Part shown: piece after piece, positions 25,367-32,909 of the stretch
Layout: each line of letters opens with the position of its first letter
Position numbering within the stretch: the first letter of the stretch is position 1
NCBI GenBank assembly: GCA_012837345.1
Contig: DURL01000035.1
Span: forward strand, 1-32,909
Origin: Bacteroidales bacterium
GTDB taxonomy: Bacteria; Bacteroidota; Bacteroidia; Bacteroidales; Dysgonomonadaceae
Direction of reading: 5' to 3'
DNA length: 32,909 bases
Translations under genes and position numbers: made by a program
The notes under the pieces: model-generated
What the model saw: the letters and a program-made list of their open reading frames with translations, nothing else
What the model was told of the DNA's origin: nothing
Databases searched by the model: none

Positions 25367-26368
25367 TTAGTCTTTATCTAATTTGTATTTAGAGATATCC
25401 ATACCGAAGGATAGTTTCAGTCCGTCGAGCAGCTCTTCCAGTTCAGTGAGCGACTTCTTGCCGAAGTTACGGAACTTCAAAAGGTCGTTCTTATTGTGCG
25501 AAACGAGCTGTCCCAGCGACTCCACATCGGCGGCCTTCAGGCAGTTGAGCGCCCGCACCGAGAGGTTGAGGTCGGAAAGCTTGCGTTTCAGCAGCTGGCG
25601 CATGTGTAGCACCTCCTCGTCAAACTCCTCGATACTTTCCGCATCATTGCTCTCCAGCATGATCTTGTTGTCATCGGAGAAGAGCACGAAATGTTGAATC
25701 AGGATCTTGGCTGCTTCCTTCAAAGCCTCCTTGGGTTGGATGGATCCATCGGTGATAATCTCAATGATCAGCTTCTCGTAGTCGGTCTTCTGTTCAATAC
25801 GGTAGTCTTCAATCTCAAACTTCACGTTTCGGATCGGCGTGTAGATGGAGTCGATGGCCAGGGTCTGAACATCTTCCGATGCAAGCATCTCCCGATTTTC
25901 ATCGGCAGGCACATAGCCCCTACCCTTGTGAATGGTCAGCTCCATGCGCAGATCAGCTTTCTTGTTCAGACGGCAGATCTCCAGCTCTGGGTTGAGCACT
26001 TCGAAACCGGTCAGCAGCTTACCTATATCTCCGGCCTTAAACACTTCCGTTCCCGAAATAGCGATGCTCACCTTCTCTGTTTCAAACTCCTCTACGATCC
26101 GTTTGAACCGTACTTTCTTAAGATTCAGAATAATACCTGTTACATCTTCTATCACACCCGGTATGGCAGCAAACTCATGCTCCACGCCGTCTATCTTTAC
26201 CGATGTAATCGCGAATCCCTCGAGGGAGGAGAGCAGGATGCGGCGCAGGGCGTTACCAATGGTAATGCCATATCCGGGTTCCAAAGGGCGGAACTCGAAT
26301 TTGCCGGAGAATGCATCCTCCTGCAGCATGATTACTTTATCGGGTTTTTGGAATGCTAATATTGCCAT
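25367..26368 (-). CDS. rpoA: RNA polymerase alpha subunit
   Basis: Scaffold of RNA polymerase assembly and contact point for activators. The 333 residues show the N-terminal dimerisation domain (to about 230, with [22 protein letters not shown] near 30-52), an acidic linker ([14 protein letters not shown]), and the C-terminal domain with [21 protein letters not shown] and [14 protein letters not shown]. Usual length. It sits between rpsD (4 bp upstream) and rplQ, the standard alpha-operon order. Confidence 0.98.
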   Translation of the reverse strand: MAILAFQKPDKVIMLQEDAFSGKFEFRPLEPGYGITIGNALRRILLSSLEGFAITSVKIDGVEHEFAAIPGVIEDVTGIILNLKKVRFKRIVEEFETEKVSIAISGTEVFKAGDIGKLLTGFEVLNPELEICRLNKKADLRMELTIHKGRGYVPADENREMLASEDVQTLAIDSIYTPIRNVKFEIEDYRIEQKTDYEKLIIEIITDGSIQPKEALKEAAKILIQHFVLFSDDNKIMLESNDAESIEEFDEEVLHMRQLLKRKLSDLNLSVRALNCLKAADVESLGQLVSHNKNDLLKFRNFGKKSLTELEELLDGLKLSFGMDISKYKLDKD

Positions 26369-26372
26369 GAAA

Positions 26373-26981
26373 TTATTGTTTAGAATATAATTCTACGATG
26401 AGTTGTTCTTTGATGCTTTCAGGGATATCGGCTCTCTCGGGTATGTGCAGCATCTTGCCGCTCAAGGTTGCCTTGTCCCACTCCATCCAGGGATATTTGC
26501 TGTGGTTGAACCCTGCAAGTGAGTTGGTCACCACCTCCATCGATTTTGATTTTTCCCTAACACCTACCACTTCACCGGGCTTCACGGTATAAGAGGGGAT
26601 GTTGAGCACCTTGCCGTTGACCACGATATGACGGTGTGACACCATCTGACGGGCAGCAGCACGGGTGGGAGCGATGCCGAGACGGAAAACCACATTGTCG
26701 AGACGTGATTCGAGCAACTGAAGCAGCACCTCACCGGTGATGCCGCGGCTGCGGGCTGCTCTGTCGAATGTCAGACGGAACTGTTTCTCCAACACACCAT
26801 AGGTATATTTGGCACGTTGTTTTTCACGCAGCTGAATGCCATATTCCGATGTCTTCCTTCTGCGAGAGTTGCCGTGTTGTCCCGGGGGATAGTTCTTCTT
26901 GGAGAGAACCTTGTCGGGACCGAAAATAGGTTCGCCGAATTTACGGGCGATCTTTGATTTTGGACCAGTATATCTTGCCAT
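26373..26981 (-). CDS. rpsD: ribosomal protein uS4
   Basis: Primary 16S rRNA-binding protein that starts 30S assembly; in E. coli it also represses the alpha operon. The 202 residues start [20 protein letters not shown], lack the N-terminal zinc cysteines (C-minus form), and carry the S4 RNA-binding domain at about 92-155 ([23 protein letters not shown]). A 120-bp spacer separates it from rpsK, the widest gap in this operon. Confidence 0.98.
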   Translation of the reverse strand: MARYTGPKSKIARKFGEPIFGPDKVLSKKNYPPGQHGNSRRRKTSEYGIQLREKQRAKYTYGVLEKQFRLTFDRAARSRGITGEVLLQLLESRLDNVVFRLGIAPTRAAARQMVSHRHIVVNGKVLNIPSYTVKPGEVVGVREKSKSMEVVTNSLAGFNHSKYPWMEWDKATLSGKMLHIPERADIPESIKEQLIVELYSKQ

Positions 26982-27064
26982 TGTTACAATTTTAAACTTT
27001 ACTGAAGCCTAAACTGTGCAGCCGCGATTACAGAGAAGTTGTGGTGTAATCAAATTCACAGCTC

Positions 27065-27087
27065 AAGTTTCAAGGTAAATGAAACTT
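27065..27087 (-). other. inverted repeat in the rpsK-rpsD spacer
   Basis: Perfect 7-bp stem (AAGTTTC and GAAACTT) with a 9-nt loop, 14 nt after the rpsK stop and preceded by a short direct repeat of AATTAATC. No U-tract follows. The 26982-27101 spacer holds nothing else definite; it could host an S4-binding regulatory leader or an internal promoter, but neither is shown. Confidence 0.5.
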
Positions 27088-27101
27088 AATTGATTAATTG
27101 A

Positions 27102-27491
27102 TTAAACTTTTCTTTGTTTCGGAGGACGACATCCGTTGTGTGGCAGCGGTGTCACGTCGACGATCTCCATCACCTCGATACCTGCTCCATGAATGGTGCG
27201 GATAGCTGACTCACGTCCGTTTCCGGGACCTTTCACGTATGCTTTCACCTTTCGCAATCCCAGATCGTATGCTACTTTTGCACAATCCTGTGCTACCATC
27301 TGCGCTGCATAGGGGGTGTTCTTCTTGGAACTTCTGAATCCCATCTTGCCAGCCGATGACCAGCTGATCACCTCACCATTCTCGTTGGTGATGGAGACAA
27401 TGATGTTGTTGAATGAAGATGAGATATGAGCCTGTCCCAGCGCGCTCACCTTTACATTTCTCTTTTTTGCTGCAACTGTTCTTTTTGCCAT
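27102..27491 (-). CDS. rpsK: ribosomal protein uS11
   Basis: Platform protein of the 30S subunit that contacts 16S rRNA near the mRNA exit. The 129 residues have a basic N-terminal tail ([13 protein letters not shown]) and the conserved blocks [60 protein letters not shown] and the C-terminal [17 protein letters not shown]. It lies 10 bp behind rpsM. Confidence 0.98.
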   Translation of the reverse strand: MAKRTVAAKKRNVKVSALGQAHISSSFNNIIVSITNENGEVISWSSAGKMGFRSSKKNTPYAAQMVAQDCAKVAYDLGLRKVKAYVKGPGNGRESAIRTIHGAGIEVMEIVDVTPLPHNGCRPPKQRKV

Positions 27492-27501
27492 GTTACCTTA
27501 A

Positions 27502-27882
27502 TTATTTAGTAGCTTTTTTCTTGTTCGCGACGGTTTTCTTCCTTCCCTTGCGGGTGCGGGCGTTGTTCTTGGTGCTCTGACCACGTGTGGGCAGACCAAT
27601 ACGATGACGGATGCCACGGTAGCAACCGATATCCATGAGTCGCTTGATGTTCAGCTGTACCTCCGAGCGCAGATCACCTTCCACTTTGAATTCGTTACCG
27701 ATGATCTCACGAATGCGGGCAGCCTGGTCGTCGCTCCAGTCTTTCACTTTGATGTTCTTGTCCACTTCTGCTTTCTCCAGGATGATGTTCGCAGCACTGC
27801 GACCAATCCCATAGATATAAGTGAGGGCAACTTCGCCCCTCTTGTTCTGCGGCAGATCGACACCTACAATTCTTATTGCCAT
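27502..27882 (-). CDS. rpsM: ribosomal protein uS13
   Basis: Head protein of the 30S subunit that bridges to the 50S and contacts P-site tRNA. The 126 residues show [26 protein letters not shown] at the start, the [22 protein letters not shown] block, and a lysine-rich C-terminal tail. It follows rpmJ by 36 bp. Confidence 0.98.
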   Translation of the reverse strand: MAIRIVGVDLPQNKRGEVALTYIYGIGRSAANIILEKAEVDKNIKVKDWSDDQAARIREIIGNEFKVEGDLRSEVQLNIKRLMDIGCYRGIRHRIGLPTRGQSTKNNARTRKGRKKTVANKKKATK

Positions 27883-27918
27883 ATATGTTTCTTGTTATTT
27901 GATTACAAATGATGAATC

Positions 27919-28035
27919 TTATCCCTGACGTTGCTTGAACTTGGGATTCTTTTTGTTGATGATGTACAAACGGCCTTTACGCCTTACGATCTTGCAGTCT
28001 GCCGTACGTTTCTTAAGTGATGCTCTTACTTTCAT
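27919..28035 (-). CDS. rpmJ: ribosomal protein bL36
   Basis: A 38-residue protein, beginning [20 protein letters not shown] and ending NPKFKQRQG, easily missed because of its size. It has one cysteine only, so it is the form without the full zinc-binding set. Position between infA and rpsM is conserved in most bacteria. Confidence 0.97.
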   Translation of the reverse strand: MKVRASLKKRTADCKIVRRKGRLYIINKKNPKFKQRQG

Positions 28036-28065
28036 ATCTTTTGTATTTTTTTTTGCCTGTTATTT

Positions 28066-28096
28066 AGCTGAGTGCTGACAGCTGAGTGCTGACAGC
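28066..28096. repeat. heptamer array behind infA
   Basis: Two perfect 14-bp units, each AGCTGAG plus TGCTGAC on the plus strand, followed by AGC and the infA stop at 28097. It is the same heptamer family as behind leuA, cimA and nqrF, here inside the ribosomal operon between infA and rpmJ. Confidence 0.88.
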
Positions 28097-28315
28097 TTAT
28101 TTATACCTGAATGAGATTCTCCCTTTCGAGAGATCATAGGGCGACATCTCCACGCGTACCCTGTCACCGGGAAGAATGCGGATGTAGTGCATACGCATCT
28201 TGCCCGAGATATGAGCGGTTATTTCATGTCCGTTCTCGAGTTCCACACGGAACATCGCATTCGACAATGCTTCTATGATGGTTCCGTCCTGTTCTATAGC
28301 TGCCTGTTTAGCCAT
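28097..28315 (-). CDS. infA: translation initiation factor IF-1
   Basis: Small OB-fold factor that binds the A site of the 30S subunit during initiation. The 72 residues are the standard length and read [21 protein letters not shown], then the [46 protein letters not shown] core. It lies 18 bp behind map. The gap to rpmJ downstream holds the heptamer array. Confidence 0.98.
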   Translation of the reverse strand: MAKQAAIEQDGTIIEALSNAMFRVELENGHEITAHISGKMRMHYIRILPGDRVRVEMSPYDLSKGRISFRYK

Positions 28316-28333
28316 TCAATCAATGCTCTTTGG

Positions 28334-29116
28334 TTAGTTGTTGCTTTCAAGAATAAACTCAAATGTCGATAAAATATCAGCTTTCCCGTTGCGGATAGCG
28401 ATGGTATGTTCAAAATGTGCTGAGGGCTGGCGGTCTTTGGTACGCACGGTCCATCCGTCATTCTCGAACACCACCTTGCGTCCACCCATATTGATCATCG
28501 GCTCGATGGCAATGCACATGCCGTTCCGCAAGAGCGGACCGGTACCGCGACGCCCATAGTTGGGTACCTCGGGAGCCTCGTGCATCTGCTTACCAATTCC
28601 ATGACCCACCAGCTCACGTACCACGCCGTAACCGTGTGATTCGCAGTAGCTCTGTATCGCTGACCCGATGTCACCTATGCGGTTGTCCTCCCGAGCCTGC
28701 TCAATACCCTTGTAAAGCGCCTCACGGGTGATGCGGAGAAGTTGTTTCACCTCCTCTTTCACCTCTCCCACACAGAAGGTGTAGGCTGAGTCGCCACAAA
28801 AACCGCGCAGGTTCGTGCCACAATCGACCGAGATCACATCCCCCTCCTCGAGAGGCTTGTCGTTGGGGATCCCGTGTACCACATTCTCGTTGACCGAGGT
28901 GCAGATCGAGTTGGGGAAACCGCCGTATCCCAGGAAAGTAGGGATAGCTCCGTGATCTCTGATGAAGGTCTCGGCGATGCGATCGAGTTGCAGCGTGGTG
29001 ATCCCCGGCCGGATATGGTGGGAGAGTTCGCCGAGGGTCATCCCCACCAGACGATTTGCATCACGCATAAATTCGATCTCTTCGTCGCTCTTCAGTATGA
29101 TCCTGTTGCTATCCAT
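28334..29116 (-). CDS. map: methionine aminopeptidase, type I
   Basis: Removes the initiator methionine from new proteins. The 260 residues have the pita-bread fold motifs and all five metal ligands: the two Asp in VDCGTNLRGFCGDSAYTF, His in GHGIGKQMHEAPEVPNYG, Glu in AIEPMINMG and Glu in FEHTIAI. There is no N-terminal zinc-finger extension. It sits between secY (17 bp) and infA, with no adk gene between secY and map, as in other Bacteroidota. Confidence 0.97.
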   Translation of the reverse strand: MDSNRIILKSDEEIEFMRDANRLVGMTLGELSHHIRPGITTLQLDRIAETFIRDHGAIPTFLGYGGFPNSICTSVNENVVHGIPNDKPLEEGDVISVDCGTNLRGFCGDSAYTFCVGEVKEEVKQLLRITREALYKGIEQAREDNRIGDIGSAIQSYCESHGYGVVRELVGHGIGKQMHEAPEVPNYGRRGTGPLLRNGMCIAIEPMINMGGRKVVFENDGWTVRTKDRQPSAHFEHTIAIRNGKADILSTFEFILESNN

Positions 29117-29133
29117 CCTTTATTCTTTCAACA

Positions 29134-30456
29134 TTAATAAGCGGCAATTGAACCTGTTCTGCCCTTGATCTTGGCACCCGATTTGAGGAAGCCGTCGTAG
29201 TGACGCATCAACAGGTGACTCTCAATCTGCTGGAGGGTATCGAGTACCACACCTACAAGAATCAGCAGCGATGTACCACCAAAGAACTGTGCAAACTGCG
29301 AATTGATACCCATCAGACCTGCAAAAGCAGGAAGGATGGCCACTATTGCCAGAAAGACAGAGCCGGGCAGCGTGATCCTCGACATGATGGTGTCGATATA
29401 CTCAGCCGTTCTCTTACCCGGTTTCACGCCAGGGATAAACCCGTTGTTGCGTTTCAGGTCTTCCGCCATCTGCACCGGGTTCACCGTGATCGCCGTATAG
29501 AAATAGGTGAACGCGATGATCAGCAGCGCGAAGATGAAGTTGTATGAGAAGCTGGTGAAATCCATCAGCGATACCCAGAAACCACCTCCCTCACCGGCAG
29601 AGAACTGCGCGATGGTGATGGGGATGAACATGATCGCCTGTGCGAAGATGATCGGCATCACATTGGCGGCATTCACCTTCAACGGGATGTACTGTCTCAC
29701 TCCCCCATACTGTTTGTTACCCACAATACGCTTGGCATACTGCACGGGTACCTTGCGGACACCCTGAACCAGCATGATCGCCGCGGCAGTCACCGCCACC
29801 ATGAACAGGAGCTCGAGCAAGAGCAGGATCAGTCCGCCGGGGGCGTCGATCAGGCGGTCATACTCAGCCACCAGCGAATGCGGCAGACGGGCAATAATAC
29901 CGATCAGGATGATGAACGAGATCCCGTTCCCAATACCCTTGTCGGTGATGCGTTCACCCAGCCAGAGCACGAACATGCTCCCGCCGGCAAGGATCACAGT
30001 GGAAGGCAATACCCAGTCCCAGAAGCCACCGGGGATGGCACCACCCACAGCTCCGTAGAGGTAGGCAGGTCCCTGCACCAGCAGGATGGCGACCGTCAGG
30101 TAACGGGTGTACTGGTTGATCTTGGTACGTCCGCTCTCCCCCTCACGCTGCATCTTCTGAAAGGCAGGCACGGCGATGCCGAGCAGCTGCATCACGATGG
30201 AGGCAGAGATATAGGGCATGATTCCCAGGGCAAAGATCGAGGCATTGGCAAAAGCACCTCCCGAGAACATATCGAGAAGGCTCAGCAGACCGGTACTGGC
30301 ATTTGACTGCAGTGCCACAAGCTGTTCAGGATTGATCCCGGGCAATACCACGAACGATCCGAACCGGTAGATGGCGATAAAACCAATGGTGATAATAAGC
30401 CTCTGACGGAGGTCTTCTATCTTCCATATATTTTTAACTGTTTGTACAAATCCCAT
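29134..30456 (-). CDS. secY: protein translocase subunit SecY
   Basis: Channel subunit of the Sec translocon in the cytoplasmic membrane. The 440 residues predict ten membrane helices, with the plug/TM2 region (LDMFSGGAFANASIFALGIMPYISASIVMQLL) near 60-95 and the cytoplasmic loop with GIRARLPHSL-like and NGFIPGVKPGKRTAEYI segments, the latter a SecY hallmark at about 345-360. Follows rplO by 4 bp, so translation is probably coupled. Confidence 0.98.
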   Translation of the reverse strand: MGFVQTVKNIWKIEDLRQRLIITIGFIAIYRFGSFVVLPGINPEQLVALQSNASTGLLSLLDMFSGGAFANASIFALGIMPYISASIVMQLLGIAVPAFQKMQREGESGRTKINQYTRYLTVAILLVQGPAYLYGAVGGAIPGGFWDWVLPSTVILAGGSMFVLWLGERITDKGIGNGISFIILIGIIARLPHSLVAEYDRLIDAPGGLILLLLELLFMVAVTAAAIMLVQGVRKVPVQYAKRIVGNKQYGGVRQYIPLKVNAANVMPIIFAQAIMFIPITIAQFSAGEGGGFWVSLMDFTSFSYNFIFALLIIAFTYFYTAITVNPVQMAEDLKRNNGFIPGVKPGKRTAEYIDTIMSRITLPGSVFLAIVAILPAFAGLMGINSQFAQFFGGTSLLILVGVVLDTLQQIESHLLMRHYDGFLKSGAKIKGRTGSIAAY

Positions 30457-30460
30457 TTTT

Positions 30461-30907
30461 TCAGAGTTTTACAGCGGTTCCACCTGCAGAGGTTATGGCT
30501 GCTTCGGCTGACTTGGAGAAAGCGTGTGCTTCCACCTCCAGCTTGGCGGTCAAGGTTCCTCTTCCGAGAATTTTCACCAGATGCTTGGCAGAAACCAAAC
30601 CGGCACCCATCAACACCTCAGGGTTGATCTTGGTAACCTTCAGTGCATCGGCCAGCTCCTGGAGGGTCTCCAGGTTGATGGCCTTGTACTCTGTCCGTTT
30701 CAGGGGCTTGAACCCGAACTTGGGAAGACGACGTTGCAACGGCATCTGACCACCTTCGAAGCCTACCTTCTTTGAGTAACCTGCTCTGGATTTCTGTCCC
30801 TTATGTCCTCTGGTTGAAGTACCTCCTTTACCCGATCCGGGGCCGCGGCCAATTCTTTTGCGGGTTGTGGTGGCTCCTTCAGCCGGTTTTAAATTCGATA
30901 AATTCAT
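30461..30907 (-). CDS. rplO: ribosomal protein uL15
   Basis: Late-assembling 50S protein. The 148 residues start [20 protein letters not shown] with the glycine-rich basic [18 protein letters not shown] segment and the [18 protein letters not shown] block. I use the ATG at 30907; a TTG two codons upstream is in frame but unlikely. Lies between rpmD and secY in the conserved order. Confidence 0.97.
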   Translation of the reverse strand: MNLSNLKPAEGATTTRKRIGRGPGSGKGGTSTRGHKGQKSRAGYSKKVGFEGGQMPLQRRLPKFGFKPLKRTEYKAINLETLQELADALKVTKINPEVLMGAGLVSAKHLVKILGRGTLTAKLEVEAHAFSKSAEAAITSAGGTAVKL

Positions 30908-30939
30908 TGTCAATATCTATTTTATCGTTTGTAACTCTT

Positions 30940-31116
30940 TTATTCTACTACCGTAACCAGGTGGTGTACCTTGTTGATCAGTCCCCTGATTGAGGCATTG
31001 TCCTCATGTTCCACCACTCGGTGCATCTTGGTCAGTCCCAAAGCATCCAACGTCTTCTTCTGATCTTTAGGAGCTCCGATTCTGCTTCTTGTCTGTTTTA
31101 CTTTGATTGTAGCCAT
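30940..31116 (-). CDS. rpmD: ribosomal protein uL30
   Basis: A 58-residue 50S protein: MATIKVKQTRSRIGAPKDQK, then LDALGLTKMHRVVEHEDNASIRGLINKVHHLVTVVE. The frame is open for 21 more codons upstream, but that part lies largely within the end of rpsE and has no uL30 similarity, so the ATG at 31116 is the start. Confidence 0.97.
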   Translation of the reverse strand: MATIKVKQTRSRIGAPKDQKKTLDALGLTKMHRVVEHEDNASIRGLINKVHHLVTVVE

Positions 31117-31129
31117 TTCAGATTCCTTT

Positions 31130-31651
31130 TTATTGTCCGTTAAATACTTTTTCCATACTGATGCCTCTGTTCTGTGCAACAGTGTAGGGATCTCTCATCT
31201 CGGTCAGCGCTTCGATAGTCGCCTTCACCAGGTTGTGCGGGTTGGATGAGCCTTTCGACTTGGCCAACACGTCAGTGATACCCACGCTCTCCAGTACGGC
31301 ACGCATGGCACCACCGGCCTTCACACCGGTACCGGTTACAGCAGGCTTGAGGAACACTTCGGCACCGCCGAAACGGGCTACCTGTTCGTGAGGAATGGTA
31401 CCCTTGAGTACCGGCACCTTCACCAGGTTCTTCTTGGCTGCTTCCACACCCTTGGCAATGGCGGTGGTTACTTCACCCGCTTTGCCAAGACCCCAGCCTA
31501 CAATGCCGTCCTCGTTACCCACCACCACAATGGCAGCGAAGGTGAAGGTGCGACCTCCCTTGGTTACCTTGGTGGTACGATTAATAGCCACTAAGCGGTC
31601 TTTTAATTCTATATCGTTGGTAGACTTTACCTTTTTGTTATTTACTGCCAT
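31130..31651 (-). CDS. rpsE: ribosomal protein uS5
   Basis: 30S protein involved in decoding accuracy and mRNA unwinding. The 173 residues include the double-stranded RNA-binding N-terminal domain ([46 protein letters not shown]) and the C-terminal domain ending with [31 protein letters not shown]. It follows rplR by 5 bp and precedes rpmD by 13 bp. Confidence 0.98.
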   Translation of the reverse strand: MAVNNKKVKSTNDIELKDRLVAINRTTKVTKGGRTFTFAAIVVVGNEDGIVGWGLGKAGEVTTAIAKGVEAAKKNLVKVPVLKGTIPHEQVARFGGAEVFLKPAVTGTGVKAGGAMRAVLESVGITDVLAKSKGSSNPHNLVKATIEALTEMRDPYTVAQNRGISMEKVFNGQ

Positions 31652-31656
31652 AATCG

Positions 31657-32001
31657 TTAAAATTTAAGCCCTCCTTTGCGGGCGGCATCTGCCAGTTCTT
31701 TAATACGTCCATGATAGAGGTAACCGTTACGGTCGAAAGCAACCTTCTCCACACCTGCTTCCAGGGCGTTCTTTGCTACCAACTCTCCTACTTTGCTGGC
31801 CTGCTCCTTCTTGGGGAGCTTCTCATCAATCTTCAGTGAGGAGGCAGAAGCGAGGGTGCGACCGGTGAGGTCATCAATCACCTGTGCATAGATCTGTTTG
31901 TTGCTCCGGAAAACGGTCAGACGCGGGCACTCGGCGGTACCACTGATCTTACCGCGTACGCGGGCTTTTATCTTGAGTCTTTTTTCGTTCTTTGTAATCA
32001 T
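31657..32001 (-). CDS. rplR: ribosomal protein uL18
   Basis: Binds 5S rRNA and helps place it in the central protuberance. The 114 residues begin [21 protein letters not shown] and contain [29 protein letters not shown] and the C-terminal [26 protein letters not shown]. It follows rplF by 21 bp. Confidence 0.98.
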   Translation of the reverse strand: MITKNEKRLKIKARVRGKISGTAECPRLTVFRSNKQIYAQVIDDLTGRTLASASSLKIDEKLPKKEQASKVGELVAKNALEAGVEKVAFDRNGYLYHGRIKELADAARKGGLKF

Positions 32002-32022
32002 TGCGATGTCGGTTTACGTAGA

Positions 32023-32577
32023 TTATTTACCTGCTGTCTTACCCGATTTGCGACGGAGCTGCTCACCCACGAACTTGATACCCTTGCCCTTGTACGGCTC
32101 CGGCTTACGGAATGAACGGATCTTGGCACATACCTGTCCAAGCAACTGCTTGTCGCAAGACTCCAGGATGATGAGCGGATTCTTGTTTCTCTCCATCTTG
32201 GTCTCTACCTTGATCTCATCCGGCAACTGCAGGAAGATGCTGTGGGTATAACCAAGCGATAACTCAAGGACCTGACCGTTGTTGGATACGCGGTAACCAA
32301 CACCCACCAGTTCCAGCTCTTTACGGAAACCTTCCGATACGCCAATAGCCATGTTGTTCAACAATGAACGATAAAGGCCATGCATGGCACGGTTTTCTTT
32401 TTCGTCGTTCGGTCGTTCTACAGTGAGCACACCATTGTCGACCGACACCTTCATATTGGGTTTTATCTGTTGCTGCAATTCTCCTTTGGGGCCTTTCAGC
32501 GTGATCAGATTGTTCTCTCCTACCGTGACGTTGACGCCCGCGGGGAGTGTGATGGGTAATTTTCCTATTCTTGACAT
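32023..32577 (-). CDS. rplF: ribosomal protein uL6
   Basis: 50S protein near the factor-binding site. The 184 residues show the two L6 repeats, starting MSRIGKLPITLPAGVNVTV, with GPKGELQQQI and the C-terminal signature around KIRSFRKPEPYKGKGIKF, ending with a basic tail. It follows rpsH by 18 bp. Confidence 0.98.
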   Translation of the reverse strand: MSRIGKLPITLPAGVNVTVGENNLITLKGPKGELQQQIKPNMKVSVDNGVLTVERPNDEKENRAMHGLYRSLLNNMAIGVSEGFRKELELVGVGYRVSNNGQVLELSLGYTHSIFLQLPDEIKVETKMERNKNPLIILESCDKQLLGQVCAKIRSFRKPEPYKGKGIKFVGEQLRRKSGKTAGK

Positions 32578-32595
32578 ATTACTCTCTCCTTCAAA

Positions 32596-32909
32596 TTAAT
32601 ACACGTAACACAATACTTCACCGCCCACCATCTGTTCGCGGGCTTCCTTGTCTGTCATCACTCCGTTTGAAGTAGATAATATGGCAATACCCAAACCGTT
32701 CAGTACGCGTGGCATATCCTTATACCCTACATACTGGCGCAAGCCGGGAGTAGATACGCGTTTCAGTTTCTTGATTGCATTCACTTTGTTCACCGGATCG
32801 TACTTCAGGGCGATCATGATCGAACCCTGGGGACCATCCTCTACAAACTTGTAATTAAGTATGTAGCCTTTTTCAAAAAGAATCTTGGTGATGTCTTTTT
32901 TGAGATTTG
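32596..32909 (-). CDS. rpsH: ribosomal protein uS8, C-terminal part (cut by window edge)
   Basis: Central-domain 30S protein; in E. coli also the repressor of the spc operon. About 104 codons are visible, from NLKKDITKILFEKGYIL through GSIMIALKYDPVNKVNAIKK, ending with the diagnostic GLGIAILSTSNGVMTDKEAR and GGEVLCYVY. The frame stays open to the right edge, so the roughly 25 N-terminal residues lie outside the window. The internal Met at 32817 is not the start. Confidence 0.97.
   Translation of the reverse strand, partial: NLKKDITKILFEKGYILNYKFVEDGPQGSIMIALKYDPVNKVNAIKKLKRVSTPGLRQYVGYKDMPRVLNGLGIAILSTSNGVMTDKEAREQMVGGEVLCYVY

Noticed and set aside
31117-31179. Extended N-terminus of rpmD
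   Set aside because: Overlaps the end of rpsE and has no uL30 similarity; MATIKVKQTRSRIG is the known start.
32596-32817. Separate 73-residue gene starting at 32817
   Set aside because: It is the C-terminal part of rpsH; the same frame continues upstream to the window edge with uS8 sequence.

Overview
This window looks like a chromosomal housekeeping segment from a member of the Bacteroidales (Bacteroidota). The evidence is the gene content and order (compact spc/alpha ribosomal operon without adk, a full nqrABCDEF cluster, short-form PabB next to PabC, a PNGase F-like secreted enzyme) and Bacteroidota promoters with the -7 box TAnnTTTG. A fermentative, Dysgonomonadaceae/Proteiniphilum-like organism would fit, but that is inference. 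Nothing suggests a phage, plasmid, insertion sequence or CRISPR array, and I see no tRNA or rRNA gene.

Layout. (1) Positions 1-11826, minus strand: one branched-chain amino acid operon transcribed leuA-leuC-leuD-cimA-leuB-ilvD-ilvB-ilvN-ilvC (ilvC runs off the left edge). Pyruvate enters twice: CimA with acetyl-CoA makes citramalate for a threonine-independent isoleucine route, and IlvBN makes acetolactate. LeuCD and LeuB serve both the citramalate and isopropylmalate branches. IlvC and IlvD finish valine and isoleucine, and LeuA draws 2-ketoisovalerate to leucine. The operon has a readable promoter and attenuator: a 20-residue leader peptide with 10 Ile/Leu/Val residues, a segment over its stop codon that can pair with the 5' arm of a downstream terminator, and that terminator just before leuA. 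(2) 12015-13587, plus strand: pabB-pabC for p-aminobenzoate/folate. (3) 13689-19671, minus: nqrABCDEF, the sodium-pumping NADH:quinone oxidoreductase. (4) 19883-21921, minus: a coiled-coil zinc-ribbon protein and a NIF3-like metal protein. (5) 22017-23255, plus: a secreted PNGase F-like amidase. (6) 23279-24520, minus: type II NADH dehydrogenase. (7) 24759-32909, minus: rpsH (partial)-rplF-rplR-rpsE-rpmD-rplO-secY-map-infA-rpmJ-rpsM-rpsK-rpsD-rpoA-rplQ.

The two most notable non-coding signals are the BCAA attenuator and a set of intergenic tandem arrays with period 7 or 8. Eight such arrays sit directly behind stop codons (ilvN, ilvB, leuB, cimA, leuC, leuA, nqrF, infA). One also runs into the end of leuB and supplies its last residues and stop codon. 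The longest gene-free stretch, 11592-12014, is filled by the leader, its promoter and the divergent pabB start region.
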